A DNA stretch of 64,000 nucleotides from Pokkaliibacter sp. MBI-7 (GTDB lineage: Bacteria > Pseudomonadota > Gammaproteobacteria > Pseudomonadales > Balneatricaceae), in assembly GCF_029846635.1 (NCBI RefSeq), contig NZ_JARVTG010000001.1, positions 1,704,501 to 1,768,500 of the forward strand. The letters are read 5' to 3'. This document shows, piece after piece, positions 63,523-64,000 of this stretch. Below the pieces are notes generated by a model. That model had not been told where the DNA came from, made no database searches, and worked only from the letters and a program-made list of their open reading frames with translations. Both the position numbers and the translations under genes were made by a program. The stretch's first letter is position 1. Every line of letters starts with the position of its first letter.

Positions 63523-64000
63523 ATGACTGCTCCAAGCCTCAAGCAACGTCAGTTTCAGGAACGCGAAGGTGCCATCATCTGCGCTGCACTGAAGCTGTTC
63601 GATCAGGACCAGTGGCAGCAGGTGACCGTGGCGGACATCGCCAGCGAAGCTCAGATTGCCAAAGGCACTGTTTACAAACACTTTGCCAGTAAAGAAGAAC
63701 TGTGCGGGCGCATCATGCTCGACTTTCATCAAGGTTTACTGGAGACCTTTGAGCAGGCGTTACCTAACGCCAACACCCTGAGCCTGATCAGGGACATGAT
63801 CAGACGGGCCTTCGATCATTATCTGGCCCATCCAGCAGCGGCCCGAGTGAGTTATGCCTGTCGCTGCAACAGTTTCATCCAGCGCCTGCCCGATCCATTA
63901 CGTGTGCGTGGCGAGGAGCTGGACAGTGCTTTCTTTGGTTTTTTTGCCGATGTGCTTCTGCAGGGCATGCGTAGTGGTCAGATACCACAGCGCCCTGTTG
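63523..64000 (+). CDS. TetR-family regulator, 3' end missing
   Basis: Open from ATG 63523 to the end of the window (159 complete codons). N-terminal helix-turn-helix: REGAIICAALKLFDQDQWQQ, then VADIASEAQIAKGTVYKHFA and SKEELCGRIMLDF. The C-terminal domain begins (LSLIRDMIRRAFDHYLAHPA) and is cut. It is divergent from the BMP receptor and 2OG oxygenase genes and probably controls them. Ligand unknown. Confidence 0.85.
   Translation, partial: MTAPSLKQRQFQEREGAIICAALKLFDQDQWQQVTVADIASEAQIAKGTVYKHFASKEELCGRIMLDFHQGLLETFEQALPNANTLSLIRDMIRRAFDHYLAHPAAARVSYACRCNSFIQRLPDPLRVRGEELDSAFFGFFADVLLQGMRSGQIPQRPV

Overview
The window reads as chromosomal DNA of a fairly GC-rich, heterotrophic gammaproteobacterium, probably an Oceanospirillales-like marine or host-associated lineage. 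This is inferred from gene content: cydDC, gabDT, TRAP and Urt transporters, urea carboxylase instead of urease, an AidA/PixA protein and many efflux genes. I cannot name a species. No rRNA, tRNA, CRISPR array, prophage or complete insertion sequence was seen.

Layout. 1-5.2 kb: 3' end of an outer-membrane protein gene, a LuxR-type regulator, an AidA/PixA inclusion-body protein, an Xre-type regulator, a MITE-like element, a small dimeric alpha/beta-barrel protein and an AraC regulator. 5.3-11.6 kb: an inositol-like catabolic cluster with three Gfo/Idh/MocA dehydrogenases (one IolG-like), an IolE-like dehydratase and a LacI repressor with two palindromes in its divergent promoter. 11.7-15.4 kb: TRAP transporter dctPQM followed by uspA. 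15.9-19.3 kb: cydDC. 19.4-25.0 kb: LysR regulator, gabD, gabT, two tandem terminators and a membrane class III nucleotide cyclase. 25.2-31.0 kb: a glycine-zipper protein, then TetR divergent from a TolC/EmrA/EmrB-type drug efflux operon. 31-34.8 kb: single housekeeping-type genes (lipoprotein hydrolase, GNAT, AEC transporter, GyrI-like, small membrane protein).

34.8-41.2 kb looks like acquired or decaying DNA: long gaps, a sodB pseudogene with two lesions, an SDR, a TetR regulator, a cyclophilin-like secreted protein, a Tat-exported hydrolase and a zinc alcohol dehydrogenase. 41.2-53.5 kb is a coherent urea-nitrogen locus: allophanate hydrolase, urea carboxylase, GntR regulator and urtABCDE. 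It is preceded by a textbook sigma-54 promoter whose predicted start site lies in a GntR-type operator pair. UrtABC-DE would import urea, urea carboxylase would make allophanate, and allophanate hydrolase would release ammonia.

53.8-60.5 kb: a cysteine-free periplasmic protein of the molybdopterin-binding fold, coupled to a PAS-GGDEF protein with a degenerate active site, then a two-gene RND efflux system. 60.5-64 kb: a small Cys-rich unknown, a 2-oxoglutarate/Fe(II) oxygenase, a BMP-type nucleoside-binding lipoprotein-like receptor and a divergent TetR gene cut by the window end.

The most interesting places are the sigma-54/GntR promoter of the urea locus, the molybdopterin-fold/degenerate-GGDEF pair, the cyclase with non-canonical base-recognition residues, and the AidA/PixA neighbourhood.
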